Notes under the pieces: generated by a model
What the model was told of the DNA's origin: nothing
What the model saw: the letters and a program-made list of their open reading frames with translations, nothing else
Database searches by the model: none
Made by a program: the position numbers and the translations under genes
NCBI GenBank assembly: GCA_004297725.1
Contig: SCUS01000109.1
Location: 1 to 64,000 of the forward strand
DNA from: Myxococcaceae bacterium
Lineage (GTDB): Bacteria; Myxococcota_A; Polyangia; Polyangiales; Ga0077539
Direction: 5' to 3'
DNA length: 64,000 nucleotides
Shown: positions 43,838 to 52,138 of the stretch, one piece after another
Layout of the letters: each line of letters begins with the position of its first letter
How positions within the stretch are numbered: position 1 is the stretch's first letter

Positions 43838-44944
43838 ATGACGGTGATCCATGTGGCGACGCGCAAGGGGCTCTTCCGGCTGGCGAGGGGCAGCGCGGGC
43901 TGGGGCGTGGCGGGGCGCTCCTTCGTGGGAGACAGCGTGACGGCGGTGCTGCACGACCCGCGCGACGGGGCGCTCTACGCGGGCCTCGGGCTCGGGCACT
44001 GGGGCGTGAAGCTGCAGCGCTCGCGGGACGGCGGCGCCACCTGGGAGGCCGTCACGGCGCCGGCCTTCCCCAGGGCCGACGACCCGGCGGAGGAGACCAC
44101 GGCGGACGGCAAGCCCTGGCCCTGGCGGGTCGAGCAGATCTGGGTGCTGGAGACCGGCCACGCCAGCGAGCCCGGGGTGCTGTGGTGCGGCACGGTCGGC
44201 GGCGGGCTCTTCCGCTCGGCGGACCACGGCGAGAGCTGGGCCCTGGTGCGGGGCCTGTGGGATCACCCCTCGCGGCGGCGCTGGGTGGGCGGCGGGGCCG
44301 ACCAGCCGGCGATCCACTCGATCTGCGTGCACCCGGAGGACGGGCGCGACGTGGTGGTGGGCGTGTCGTGCGGCGGCGCGTGGCGCACCGTGGACGGCGG
44401 CGAGACCTGGGCCGTCGCGAGCACCGGGATGAGGGCGGAGTACATGCCCGAGGCCCTGAAGTTCGACCCGGTGACGCAGGACCCGCATCGCATCGCGCAG
44501 TGCGCCGCGAGGCCCGACCGGCTGTGGTGCCAGCACCACAACGGGGTCTTCGTGAGCGACGACCGGGGCGCGTCGTGGCGGGAGCTGACGGAGGTTCCGC
44601 CCTCGGTCTTCGGCTTCGCCGTGGCGTCGCACCCCGGAGACCCCGACGCGGCGTGGCTGGTGCCGGCGGTGAAGGACGAGGAGCGGGTGCCGGTCGGCGG
44701 CGCGGTGGTGGTGACGCGCACGCGCGACGGGGGCAGGAGCTACGAGGTGGCGCGAGAGGGGCTGCCTCAGGCGAACGCGTACGACCTCACCCTGCGCCAC
44801 GCGCTGGACGTCGACGCCAGCGGGGCGCTGCTGGCCTTCGGGAGCACCACCGGCGGGGTCTGGGTGAGCGAGGACGGCGGAGAGCGCTGGCAGGGGGTCG
44901 ATGCGCGGCTGCCGCCGGTGTACGCGGTGCGCGTGGTGAGCTGA
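43838..44944 (+). CDS. BNR/Asp-box beta-propeller protein, sialidase-like
   Basis: A 368-residue protein. Six Asp-box motifs of the form SxDxGxTW are visible (SRDGGATW, SADHGESW, TVDGGETW, SDDRGASW, TRDGGRSY, SEDGGERW), so a six-bladed propeller is expected. No signal peptide is seen; it is probably cytoplasmic. The fold is shared with sialidases and glycosyl hydrolases, but the catalytic Arg triad and Tyr/Glu of sialidases are not evident. The start at 43838 follows GGGGAG; an in-frame GTG is three bases upstream. It is translationally close to the MoaD-like gene, and both genes probably form a two-gene operon. Confidence 0.8.
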   Translation: MTVIHVATRKGLFRLARGSAGWGVAGRSFVGDSVTAVLHDPRDGALYAGLGLGHWGVKLQRSRDGGATWEAVTAPAFPRADDPAEETTADGKPWPWRVEQIWVLETGHASEPGVLWCGTVGGGLFRSADHGESWALVRGLWDHPSRRRWVGGGADQPAIHSICVHPEDGRDVVVGVSCGGAWRTVDGGETWAVASTGMRAEYMPEALKFDPVTQDPHRIAQCAARPDRLWCQHHNGVFVSDDRGASWRELTEVPPSVFGFAVASHPGDPDAAWLVPAVKDEERVPVGGAVVVTRTRDGGRSYEVAREGLPQANAYDLTLRHALDVDASGALLAFGSTTGGVWVSEDGGERWQGVDARLPPVYAVRVVS

Positions 44945-44966
44945 GAGGGCAGCGGAGGCGCGGCGG

Positions 44967-46511
44967 TCAGTGCACCGTCCCCGACGGCTGCGACCGGGCC
45001 TGAGGGCGTTCGGCCGGCAGCGCGGGCTCGTCCATCCGAGGGAGGTGCACCTTGAAGGCCGAGCCCTCCCCGGGGGCGCTCTCGACGGTGATGAAGCCGC
45101 CTGACTGCGCGACGATGCCGTACACCGTCGCGAGGCCGAGCCCGGTGCCGCGGTCGTGCTCCTTCGTGGTGAAGAAGGGCTCGAACACCCGCGTGATGGT
45201 CGCCTGGTCCATGCCGCTCCCGGTGTCGCGGACGGTGAGGACCACGAAGCGCCCTGCACGCGCCTCGGTGCCGAGCCCCGCGAGGCTCGCCTCGTCCAGC
45301 TCCACCTCTCCCGTCTCGATCGAGAGCCTGCCGCCGTCGGGCATCGCGTCGCGCGCGTTGACGACGAGGTTCATCAGCACCTGGTCGATCTGGCTCGGAT
45401 CGGCCAGCACCAGGCCGAGCGACGGCGCGAGGCTGGTGGTCAGGGCCACCGAGTCGCCGACCGTGCGCGAGAGGAAGGGCTCGAGCTTCGCGACCATCGC
45501 TCCGACGTCGAAGGGCCTCGTCTGCCGCGGCTCACGGCGACTGAACGCGAGGAGCTGCCGCGTGAGCAGCGCCGCGCGCTGGACGGCGGAGCCGATGTCC
45601 CCGACGAAGGCGGACGAGGGCGACGACGCCGGGAGGGTCCGCTCGAGCACCGCCGCGGCGTTGCCCGCGACGCTCAGCAGGTTGTTGAAGTCGTGCGCGA
45701 TGCCCCCGGCCAGCCGCCCGACGGCGTCCATCTTCTGGGCCTGCAGCAACTGCTCCTCGGTGCGGCGGAGCGCCTCCGCGGCGCGCCTTCGCTCGGTCAT
45801 GTCGACGGCGAAGGTGAGCGCGCAGTCGTCGTCGCCGACCCTGACGAGCTCCACCGAGCAGACGAGCGAGGCCTTCTCGCCCGACCTCGTCCGGAGGTCG
45901 AGATCGATGTTGCGGAGCGCCCGCTCGCGCCGCAGGCGCCCGGAGAACGCGGCCCGGTCGACGGGGGAGGGCCAGAGCCCGAGCTCGGCCGACGTCCTGC
46001 CGACGAACTCGTCGCGGCCGTATCCGAGCACCTCCAGCATCGCGCCGTTCACGTCGAGGATCCGCCCGTCCGAGAGCCGCGACTGCACGATGCCGATCGG
46101 GCTCCCCTGGAAGGCCCTGGTGAAGCGCTCGTTCGACGCCTGCAGCGCGGCGCGCTCCGCGGCGAGGGCGCGCACCTTGAGGCGCCCGACCATCAGGGCC
46201 GTCAGCGGGATGGTGACCCCCCAGATCACGACGCGCATCAGGTCGTCGGGCGAGTAGTGGAAGCGCCGGCCGGGGAGGGAGAACGACCAGGTGAGATACA
46301 CCCACGCGATCGCCGCGCTCAGCAGGCCCGAGCGCGGGCCCCCGTGAAACGCGGCGAACACGACGACCAGCACCAGCAGGGCGGGCGGGTTGGGGATCCG
46401 CACCAGGAACCGAGCGACCAGCTCGATCGCGACGATGCCAAGGACGAGCAGCACCGGGCCGAGCGCCTCGTGCCGCCACCCGTCGCCTCCCTCGCTGGCT
46501 CCCGGTCCCAT
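44967..46511 (-). CDS. Membrane histidine kinase with DUF4118-like sensor, PAS, HisKA and HATPase
   Basis: A 514-residue sensor kinase. Residues 15-120 contain four membrane helices (VLLVLGIVAIELVARFLV, LLVLVVVFAAFHGGPRSG, LLSAAIAWVYLTWSFSLP, VVIWGVTIPLTALMVG), the DUF4118-like input. A PAS domain follows (AFQGSPIGIVQSRLSDGRIL), then H-box RLAGGIAHDFNNLLSV, N-box NLVVNARDAMPDGGR and the ATPase lid (VRDTGSGMDQATITRVFEPF; GTGLGLATVYGIVAQSGG). There is no receiver. The start ATG at 46511 was chosen because upstream in-frame sequence is the opposite strand of the H1-like gene. No cognate response regulator is adjacent. Confidence 0.88.
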   Translation of the reverse strand: MGPGASEGGDGWRHEALGPVLLVLGIVAIELVARFLVRIPNPPALLVLVVVFAAFHGGPRSGLLSAAIAWVYLTWSFSLPGRRFHYSPDDLMRVVIWGVTIPLTALMVGRLKVRALAAERAALQASNERFTRAFQGSPIGIVQSRLSDGRILDVNGAMLEVLGYGRDEFVGRTSAELGLWPSPVDRAAFSGRLRRERALRNIDLDLRTRSGEKASLVCSVELVRVGDDDCALTFAVDMTERRRAAEALRRTEEQLLQAQKMDAVGRLAGGIAHDFNNLLSVAGNAAAVLERTLPASSPSSAFVGDIGSAVQRAALLTRQLLAFSRREPRQTRPFDVGAMVAKLEPFLSRTVGDSVALTTSLAPSLGLVLADPSQIDQVLMNLVVNARDAMPDGGRLSIETGEVELDEASLAGLGTEARAGRFVVLTVRDTGSGMDQATITRVFEPFFTTKEHDRGTGLGLATVYGIVAQSGGFITVESAPGEGSAFKVHLPRMDEPALPAERPQARSQPSGTVH

Positions 46512-46614
46512 TGGGTCTTTGCCGGGAGTGTACGAGGCCTTCAGGGTCCCGGCGATACGGCACCGGGCATGGAATTCATGGCTCTCCGTCGGCGCCTCCC
46601 CCGCCGCTCCGGTG

Positions 46615-47481
46615 CTACCGGACGGTCTTCTTCGCGGTGGTCTTCTTCGCGGGGGCCTTCTTCGCTGGGGCCTTCTTCGCGGGGGCCTTCTTCGCTGGGG
46701 CCTTCTTCGCGGCAGGCTTCTTCGCCGCGCTGACCTTCGCGGCAGGCTTCTTCGCCGCGCTGACCTTCGCGGCAGGCTTCTTCGCCGCGCTGACCTTCGC
46801 GGCAGGCTTCTTCGCCGCGCTGACCTTCGCGGCGGGCTTCTTCGCCGCGCTGACCTTCGCGGCGGGCTTCTTCGCGACACCGGTCTTCGCGGCGGGCTTG
46901 CTGGTGGTGCCCTCGGAGCGGGCCGTGCCCCTGCCGGCGGCCTTCCTGGCGGTCTGGGGGGTCGCCCTGGCGGTGGTCTTCCGGCGGGGCTTCGCGGCAG
47001 GAGACTCGGGTACTTCGATCAGGCTCGGGACGCCGCGCCTCGGGCGGTCGGCGATGGCCAGAGGCGTCGGCTCGACCTCCGCGCGGTCGTTGGTGATCTG
47101 CGCCTCACCGTGGCGGGTCTGCAACATCGAGGATGGCGTGAGTGCCACGGGCCCCATGGCATCGGCCTCGATCACCTGGAGCTGCGCGGCCTGGAGGGCT
47201 CGCATCTCGCCGAGGTCGGGCCTCCCCGGAGGGCCCCCGTCGGGCGCCGGCTCGTCGACGGCCGGGCGACCGTAGTGCCGACCGCCCTCGTGGATGCGAC
47301 CGGGGTCCAGCTCGGCCGAGCCGCCGTTGCCGTGGAACTCGTTTCTCCCCCGCTCTTCGGTGCGCCTGGAGTACCCGCGCATCCCCTGCTGCACCGCCGA
47401 ACCGCCGTGGAGAGCGGAGCCCATGCCCGAGAGATCCATGTCGATGCCCTCGTTCTCGTAGCGGTCTACCTGATTCGCCAT
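46615..47481 (-). CDS. Histone-H1-like protein with Lys/Ala/Pro tail
   Basis: A 288-residue basic protein. The N-terminal 140 residues are polar and Gly-rich without a recognised fold. From about residue 170 the chain is Lys/Ala/Pro: KPAAKVSAAK repeated about five times, then KAPAK four times, ending KTTAKKTVR. This resembles the C-terminal tail of eukaryotic histone H1 and of bacterial H1-like proteins, and would bind DNA nonspecifically. The tail is not just a coil linker, since the repeat is nearly pure Lys/Ala/Pro. The ribosome binding site GAGGAG lies upstream of the ATG at 47481. It diverges from the 47725 gene across 243 bases. Confidence 0.8.
   Translation of the reverse strand: MANQVDRYENEGIDMDLSGMGSALHGGSAVQQGMRGYSRRTEERGRNEFHGNGGSAELDPGRIHEGGRHYGRPAVDEPAPDGGPPGRPDLGEMRALQAAQLQVIEADAMGPVALTPSSMLQTRHGEAQITNDRAEVEPTPLAIADRPRRGVPSLIEVPESPAAKPRRKTTARATPQTARKAAGRGTARSEGTTSKPAAKTGVAKKPAAKVSAAKKPAAKVSAAKKPAAKVSAAKKPAAKVSAAKKPAAKVSAAKKPAAKKAPAKKAPAKKAPAKKAPAKKTTAKKTVR
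46633..46858 (-). repeat. 30-base and 15-base tandem repeats of the H1-like tail
   Basis: Five 30-base units (46709-46858) encode the KPAAKVSAAK tail and are nearly identical at the DNA level (GCGGCAGGCTTCTTCGCCGC and the rest). Next to them 15-base units near 46648-46707 encode KAPAK. The identity at silent positions shows recent expansion and predicts length variation among strains. Confidence 0.85.
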
Positions 47482-47724
47482 GCGACGCTCCTCGTTGTGT
47501 CAGGTGTGCACGTGTTGCACCGGTGACATGGCCGACGCTGCAAGTCGCGTGCAGGCAACGGCGCGAGCGAGGAGCCCTGACGACCCGCGCCGCGGGTGCA
47601 GGCGAACGCCAGACCCCGCTCCGACCGAGGGCGCGAGCCCCTCGGCCCCGACGCCCGCGCGGAGCGATCCCCCGCTCGACGGAACCCTGTCCACTCGCGG
47701 CGGAGCGTGTTGTAGCGTTCGCGC

Positions 47725-48105
47725 GTGCTGACCATTCGAGACGCGCAGATGGCGCCCTTTCAGCGCCGGGTGATGGCCGCCTTCTTCGACCGCATGGCGG
47801 CGATGGTCGCGCAGGACTTCCCCGCGGAGCACCGCGCGCTCGGCCCCGGCGGGGTGCGCGCCCTCGTCGAGCGGATGATCGCCTGGGGCGCCGAGCACCG
47901 GGTGGTGACCGAAGGGGGCGTGGCGGTGCTGCTGACGCTCGCCCTCCAGTACGGCGAAGGCTTCGAGCGCTCGCCCGACCGCGCGTGGGCGCTGCGAGAG
48001 CTCGCGGAGGTCGCGAGGCCGGAGTCCGCGCGCATCGAGTCGTTGCTGAGGCGCATGGCGCAGCGAGCGCAGGGGCGGGTCGTCGTGATCGCGCCCGAGG
48101 AGTAA
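47725..48105 (+). CDS. Small helical protein, effector-adaptor-like
   Basis: A 126-residue helical protein that starts MLTIRDAQMAPFQRRVM and contains FFDRMAAMVAQDFPAEHR and ALRELAEVARPESARIESLL. The pattern resembles, from memory, small proteins found beside VgrG, PAAR and effector genes in type VI secretion loci. No such secretion gene is in this window, so the link is only suggestive. No membrane segment or signal is present. It is followed by the 841-residue gene after 6 bases and is surely co-transcribed with it. It may be an adaptor, an inhibitor of the neighbour, or an unrelated small cytoplasmic protein. Confidence 0.65.
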   Translation: MLTIRDAQMAPFQRRVMAAFFDRMAAMVAQDFPAEHRALGPGGVRALVERMIAWGAEHRVVTEGGVAVLLTLALQYGEGFERSPDRAWALRELAEVARPESARIESLLRRMAQRAQGRVVVIAPEE

Positions 48106-48111
48106 TCGTCG

Positions 48112-50637
48112 ATGCCCGTTTGCAGCCAGTGCGGTCACACCATCGACTGCCCCAACCACGCGCACGTGGTGGGATCGGTCAGCCAGCCCTGCCCCCTCAA
48201 GCGAGGCGCCGTGTGGCTCTGGGTGGTCGACGAGTCGGGCGGCAACGTCGAGGGCGCCACGGTCACCTTCAACGGCCGCACCGGCACCACCGACGCCTCG
48301 GGCGTCGCGGCCTTCGACCCGGTGACGGTGCAGGACGACCCCTACGACGTCGCGGTCACGGCGGTGCCTTCGACGAGAGAGAAGACCCACGCGCTCCCGA
48401 CCGCCGCCACGGGCACGGTGACGGCGGTGCAGGCGCAGATCGTGACGAAGAAGTTCACGCTCCGCACGCTGCGGCCGAAGCTCGCCGTGGTCGACCGCCA
48501 CGACTTCAAGAAGGTCGTCGGCGCGAGCCACAAGCACACGCTGGTGCTGAAGAACGAGGGCGACGGCGAGCTCACCCTCGGGGCCATCACCTTCCCGACG
48601 CACTTCAAGGCCGACGACACCAACGCCGTCACCACGGGCACCACCATCGCCGTCGGCCACGAGGCGGAGCTCAAGATCGAGTACACGCCCGGCGCCGTCG
48701 GAGAGCACTCGGGCGACCTCACCCTCGCGAGCAACGACGCGGCCTCACCCAAGGCCGTCGCCCTCCACGGCGAGCTGGTGAAGCCCGCCTTCGAGCTCTT
48801 TCGCGGGACCGGCGTGCTGCCCCTGGTGCCCTTCGCCACCACCGACGTGGCCGAGCACCTCGACGGCGCGCTCCCCGACACCGACCACGGCGTCGACGCC
48901 GACACCCGCGACCCCTCCCTCGACGCGGCCTTCACCTTCCCGCTGAAGACCGACTACGCCACGAACGTTCACGCCGACGCCGATCCTTCGGTGTTTCGAC
49001 TGCGGCTGAAGGGCATGCCCGACGCCGCGCCCGACGAGGTCGCCGTCGTGGTCAAGGTGCTCAAGGCCTCCGGGGTCGCGCTGCCTGGCGTCGCGGGCTT
49101 CGTCAACGCCGGCACCGCGGGCGTCGCCGCGGGCATGCCGGTGACCTTCAAGAAGAACGGCGCCGTGTGGGAGTCGCCCTACCTCCGCGTCGCCACCACG
49201 GTGACCGACCTCAGCAAGGGCGCCACCGCGATGGTGCACTCGAGCTACGCGGCGACCATCGCCGACGCGGCCAACGCGAAGCAGTTCGGCCGCGTGCTCG
49301 AGGCGAAGGCCACGGTGATGGGCGAGGCGGTGGCCGGGGAGTACCCCATGGGCGGCGAGCCCTGGGCCAGGGTTCCCGTCCGCTTCTGCGCCGTGGGCTG
49401 GGCGGGCGGCGTGCTCAAGCCCCTCGCCAAGCTCGCCGAGCTCAACCAGTACTGGGCCGGCCAGGGCCTGGAGTTCAAGCTCCACGACCCGCTGGTGCCC
49501 CTCGCGCAGCTCGTTGCGCCGCCTCGGCTGCTCCTCACGCTCAACGAGCACACCGGCGCCGCGCTCTTCACCGACCACGACGTGCGCGTCGATGTGACGG
49601 TCTCCTTCTCCATCGGCGGCGGAGACGTCGACGCCGCGGTGACCGCCGACGTCGCGGCCGGCGAGACCGCCAGCCAGGCCGCGGCGCACATCAAGAACGC
49701 CCTCGGGGCGTGGCGTGGCGGCGGGGCCGCGAGCGCCGTACGCCTCGACGCCGACGTGTTCGACTTCGCCGCGCCCCGCGTGGTGCTGACGGGCCCGGGC
49801 CCCAACCCCCCTGCGGACCTCACCGCCATCGGCGCCCGAGGCCCCACCGACCTCACGGTGAAGGAGACCACCGGCGCCGCGGTGACCAACCTGCGCATCA
49901 CCCGCGTCGCGGCCACGCGCGAGGTGACCACCACGACCCCCGACCCGACCGGCAACGGACCGCCCACCGTCACCGTGGCCCGCGTCGCCGACACCTCCGT
50001 CGACGCCTTCTCTCCTCCGGTGGCCCAGGCCTTCCACGACCCGGTGTGCAACCCCCCTTCGGCCGCGATGCGGGCGTGGGTGCGCGCCTTCGGATCACCG
50101 GGCCGCGACGCCGTCACGGTGCTCATCTCCGACCGCGTCGGCGAGCAGGCCCTCACCGCGCTCTGCGAGGCCGGGCTCAGCACCCTCTACGACGCCAACG
50201 TCGACACGCTCAAGGGCCGCATGGCCCCGGAGCTGGCAAGCCTGGCGTCGTCGACCTCGCCCATCTCGATCCTGAACTTCGGCAGGTGGACCGAACCCCA
50301 GGCGCACTTCGTGATCTTCCTGGGGCGCGGGAATTTCAGCGCGGGCTCCAACGACCTCCAGCACGAGGTCGGCCACACGCTCGTCGACTGCAACCACACG
50401 CTCCGCGAGCCGTCGTGGTTCTACAAGTACGAGCTGATGCACGCCTCCGGGCCTCCCATGGGCAAGGCCAACCGGATGACCCGCCACAAGATCAAGGTCG
50501 ACACCGCCCTCAACGCAGGCGGGTGGAAGTCGGACTACATCGTGCTCGCCGAGGGCTACGGCGGCGCCGCCCGCGCCCGCATCACCCAGCTCGCTCCGCA
50601 GTGGTGCACCGGCGCCACCGACTTCCCCTGGACCTGA
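48112..50637 (+). CDS. Large HEXXH metalloprotease-like protein, candidate secreted effector
   Basis: An 841-residue protein without a signal peptide. The N-terminus has a Cys/His-rich patch (CSQCGHTIDCPNHAHVVGSV) and a carboxypeptidase-regulatory-like fold (VEGATVTFNGRTGTTDASGV). Residues about 120-225 resemble an ASH/choice-of-anchor D domain (HTLVLKNEGDGELTLGAITF). The C-terminal part carries HEVGHTLVDCNH, an HEXXH zinc motif, with Glu of AEGYGG about 60 residues later as a possible third ligand. The third metzincin His spacing is off by one, so it is not a canonical metzincin. The architecture fits a cargo delivered by a contact-dependent or type VI system, but no delivery gene is nearby. 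Function is inferred only. Confidence 0.65.
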   Translation: MPVCSQCGHTIDCPNHAHVVGSVSQPCPLKRGAVWLWVVDESGGNVEGATVTFNGRTGTTDASGVAAFDPVTVQDDPYDVAVTAVPSTREKTHALPTAATGTVTAVQAQIVTKKFTLRTLRPKLAVVDRHDFKKVVGASHKHTLVLKNEGDGELTLGAITFPTHFKADDTNAVTTGTTIAVGHEAELKIEYTPGAVGEHSGDLTLASNDAASPKAVALHGELVKPAFELFRGTGVLPLVPFATTDVAEHLDGALPDTDHGVDADTRDPSLDAAFTFPLKTDYATNVHADADPSVFRLRLKGMPDAAPDEVAVVVKVLKASGVALPGVAGFVNAGTAGVAAGMPVTFKKNGAVWESPYLRVATTVTDLSKGATAMVHSSYAATIADAANAKQFGRVLEAKATVMGEAVAGEYPMGGEPWARVPVRFCAVGWAGGVLKPLAKLAELNQYWAGQGLEFKLHDPLVPLAQLVAPPRLLLTLNEHTGAALFTDHDVRVDVTVSFSIGGGDVDAAVTADVAAGETASQAAAHIKNALGAWRGGGAASAVRLDADVFDFAAPRVVLTGPGPNPPADLTAIGARGPTDLTVKETTGAAVTNLRITRVAATREVTTTTPDPTGNGPPTVTVARVADTSVDAFSPPVAQAFHDPVCNPPSAAMRAWVRAFGSPGRDAVTVLISDRVGEQALTALCEAGLSTLYDANVDTLKGRMAPELASLASSTSPISILNFGRWTEPQAHFVIFLGRGNFSAGSNDLQHEVGHTLVDCNHTLREPSWFYKYELMHASGPPMGKANRMTRHKIKVDTALNAGGWKSDYIVLAEGYGGAARARITQLAPQWCTGATDFPWT

Positions 50638-50639
50638 GC

Positions 50640-52097
50640 TCAGCGCCTTCGGGCGGCGTCGCGCACGTGCACCCAGTCGGCCAGGAAGGCGTCGAAGACC
50701 CCGCGGTCATCGACCCGTAGCATCGTCTCGTCGTTCTCCCGGAGGGCCGCCCCGGTCCAGTTGTGCGAGCCCGTGAAGACCAGCCGGCGGGCGGCCGTCG
50801 AGCCGTTGTACCGAGCGTCGATGAGCAGGTACTTGGAGTGCAGCCCCCAGGTGCCCGCGCGGCGAGGGTAGAGCGTCACCCTCACCCCGGCGTCTCGCAG
50901 GGTACGCAGCACCGTGCGCCCGACGCGGATGGTGTCGTCGCCGATCACGGCCTCGACGCTGCACCCCGCCCGCTGTCTCCGGGCGAGGGCCCTCGCCACC
51001 TCGAGGCGAGCGTTGGTGAAGAAGGCCATCGCCACCCGGATGCGCCCGGAGTCGGCGCACGACACGTTGTCGATCACCGAGACGGCCGTGTCGCCCGATG
51101 GACGAGGGAAGAAGTACGCCCGCGTCGGGAAGTTGCCCGCCGAGGCGCGGTAGTAGTCGAGCTGCACCACGTCGCGCCGCTGCTCCTCGAAGGTGCGCTC
51201 GTAGGCCGCGAAGAGCGCGCTGTCCCCGCGGATCACCACGGCGTTGTTGTGCCGGTGGTTCTGCCCGGTGGTGAGGTTGTGCGAGGCCTGCACCACGACG
51301 TTGCGCGAGCCGCCGCCGACGTCCGAGAAGAGGAAGGTCTTGTGGTGCATGATCCCGGTGCCCAGGCACGCGCTGCCGGGGGCGCGGCAGAGCGTCACCC
51401 GCGACCGGCCCAGCGCCAGGATCAGCGCCGAGGCCTCGGTGGCGTCGGAGCCGTTGTCGGGGTCGTCGAGCAGCGCCCTCACCTGCCCGTCGAGCAGCAC
51501 CCGCACGTCGACGCCCCGCTGGTAGGCGCGCCGCAGCGCCGCCGTCACCCGACCGCGGGTGAAGTGATAGACCGCGAGGCGGATGCGCGAGCCCGGCACC
51601 GCCCGGTCGATGAGGGCGAGCAGCAGGTCCTCGATGGCGGGGTCGGGGCTGTTGTCCGAAGGGCGCCGGGAGAACACCGCCGAGAAGCGCGGCAGCAGCG
51701 CCGGGAGCGAGGTCGTCGGTGGGGTGGCGGTCCCTGCGTCGACGAGCGGCTGCTGGGTGCCCGCGTCGACCTCCGGCAGGGGAGCGCCCGCGTCGACCTC
51801 CGGCAGGGGCGGAGGATCACCGCCGTCCTCGGGCGGCGGCGCAGGCGGATCGGGGGGATCGCCGGCGTCCTCGGGCCACGGCTCCGGGGGGTCGGGGCTC
51901 TTCGGTCCGGCGTCCTCCAGAGGCAGGGGAAAGTCCTCCGGGCCGATGTCATCCGGGTACGGGCCGCCGTCCTCGTCCTCAGCCCACGGGTCGGTCGGCT
52001 TCTCCATGGTGGGCGGACCAGAGACGGTGCCTTCGCTGCACCCGGCGCAGAGCGACAGAAGCGCGAGACCGAGGAGGGCTTTCGTGGCGCTGGGCAT
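50640..52097 (-). CDS. PLD-like (HKD) lipoprotein
   Basis: A 485-residue lipoprotein. Lipobox LLSLCAGC is followed by an acidic, Pro-rich linker (EDGGPYPDDIGPEDFPLPLE). Two phospholipase-D-like modules follow: the first has HHKTFLFSD with one extra residue before the Asp, the second LHSKYLLID in the canonical HxKx4D form. Such modules hydrolyse phosphodiesters (phospholipid, DNA or other). It would act in the periplasm or outside. The ATG at 52097 was chosen for the signal; an in-frame ATG at 52142 adds residues that are not signal-like. It is leftward, 41 bases after the propeller lipoprotein gene. Confidence 0.8.
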   Translation of the reverse strand: MPSATKALLGLALLSLCAGCSEGTVSGPPTMEKPTDPWAEDEDGGPYPDDIGPEDFPLPLEDAGPKSPDPPEPWPEDAGDPPDPPAPPPEDGGDPPPLPEVDAGAPLPEVDAGTQQPLVDAGTATPPTTSLPALLPRFSAVFSRRPSDNSPDPAIEDLLLALIDRAVPGSRIRLAVYHFTRGRVTAALRRAYQRGVDVRVLLDGQVRALLDDPDNGSDATEASALILALGRSRVTLCRAPGSACLGTGIMHHKTFLFSDVGGGSRNVVVQASHNLTTGQNHRHNNAVVIRGDSALFAAYERTFEEQRRDVVQLDYYRASAGNFPTRAYFFPRPSGDTAVSVIDNVSCADSGRIRVAMAFFTNARLEVARALARRQRAGCSVEAVIGDDTIRVGRTVLRTLRDAGVRVTLYPRRAGTWGLHSKYLLIDARYNGSTAARRLVFTGSHNWTGAALRENDETMLRVDDRGVFDAFLADWVHVRDAARRR

Positions 52098-52138
52098 GAC
52101 AGGGCATACGAGCGCCCCGCATCCTGAGCCGTCAAGCT

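Noticed and set aside
46633-46858. Regular 30-base repeats considered as a CRISPR array.
   Set aside because: The repeats are contiguous without unique spacers and are in frame with a Lys/Ala/Pro coding tail.
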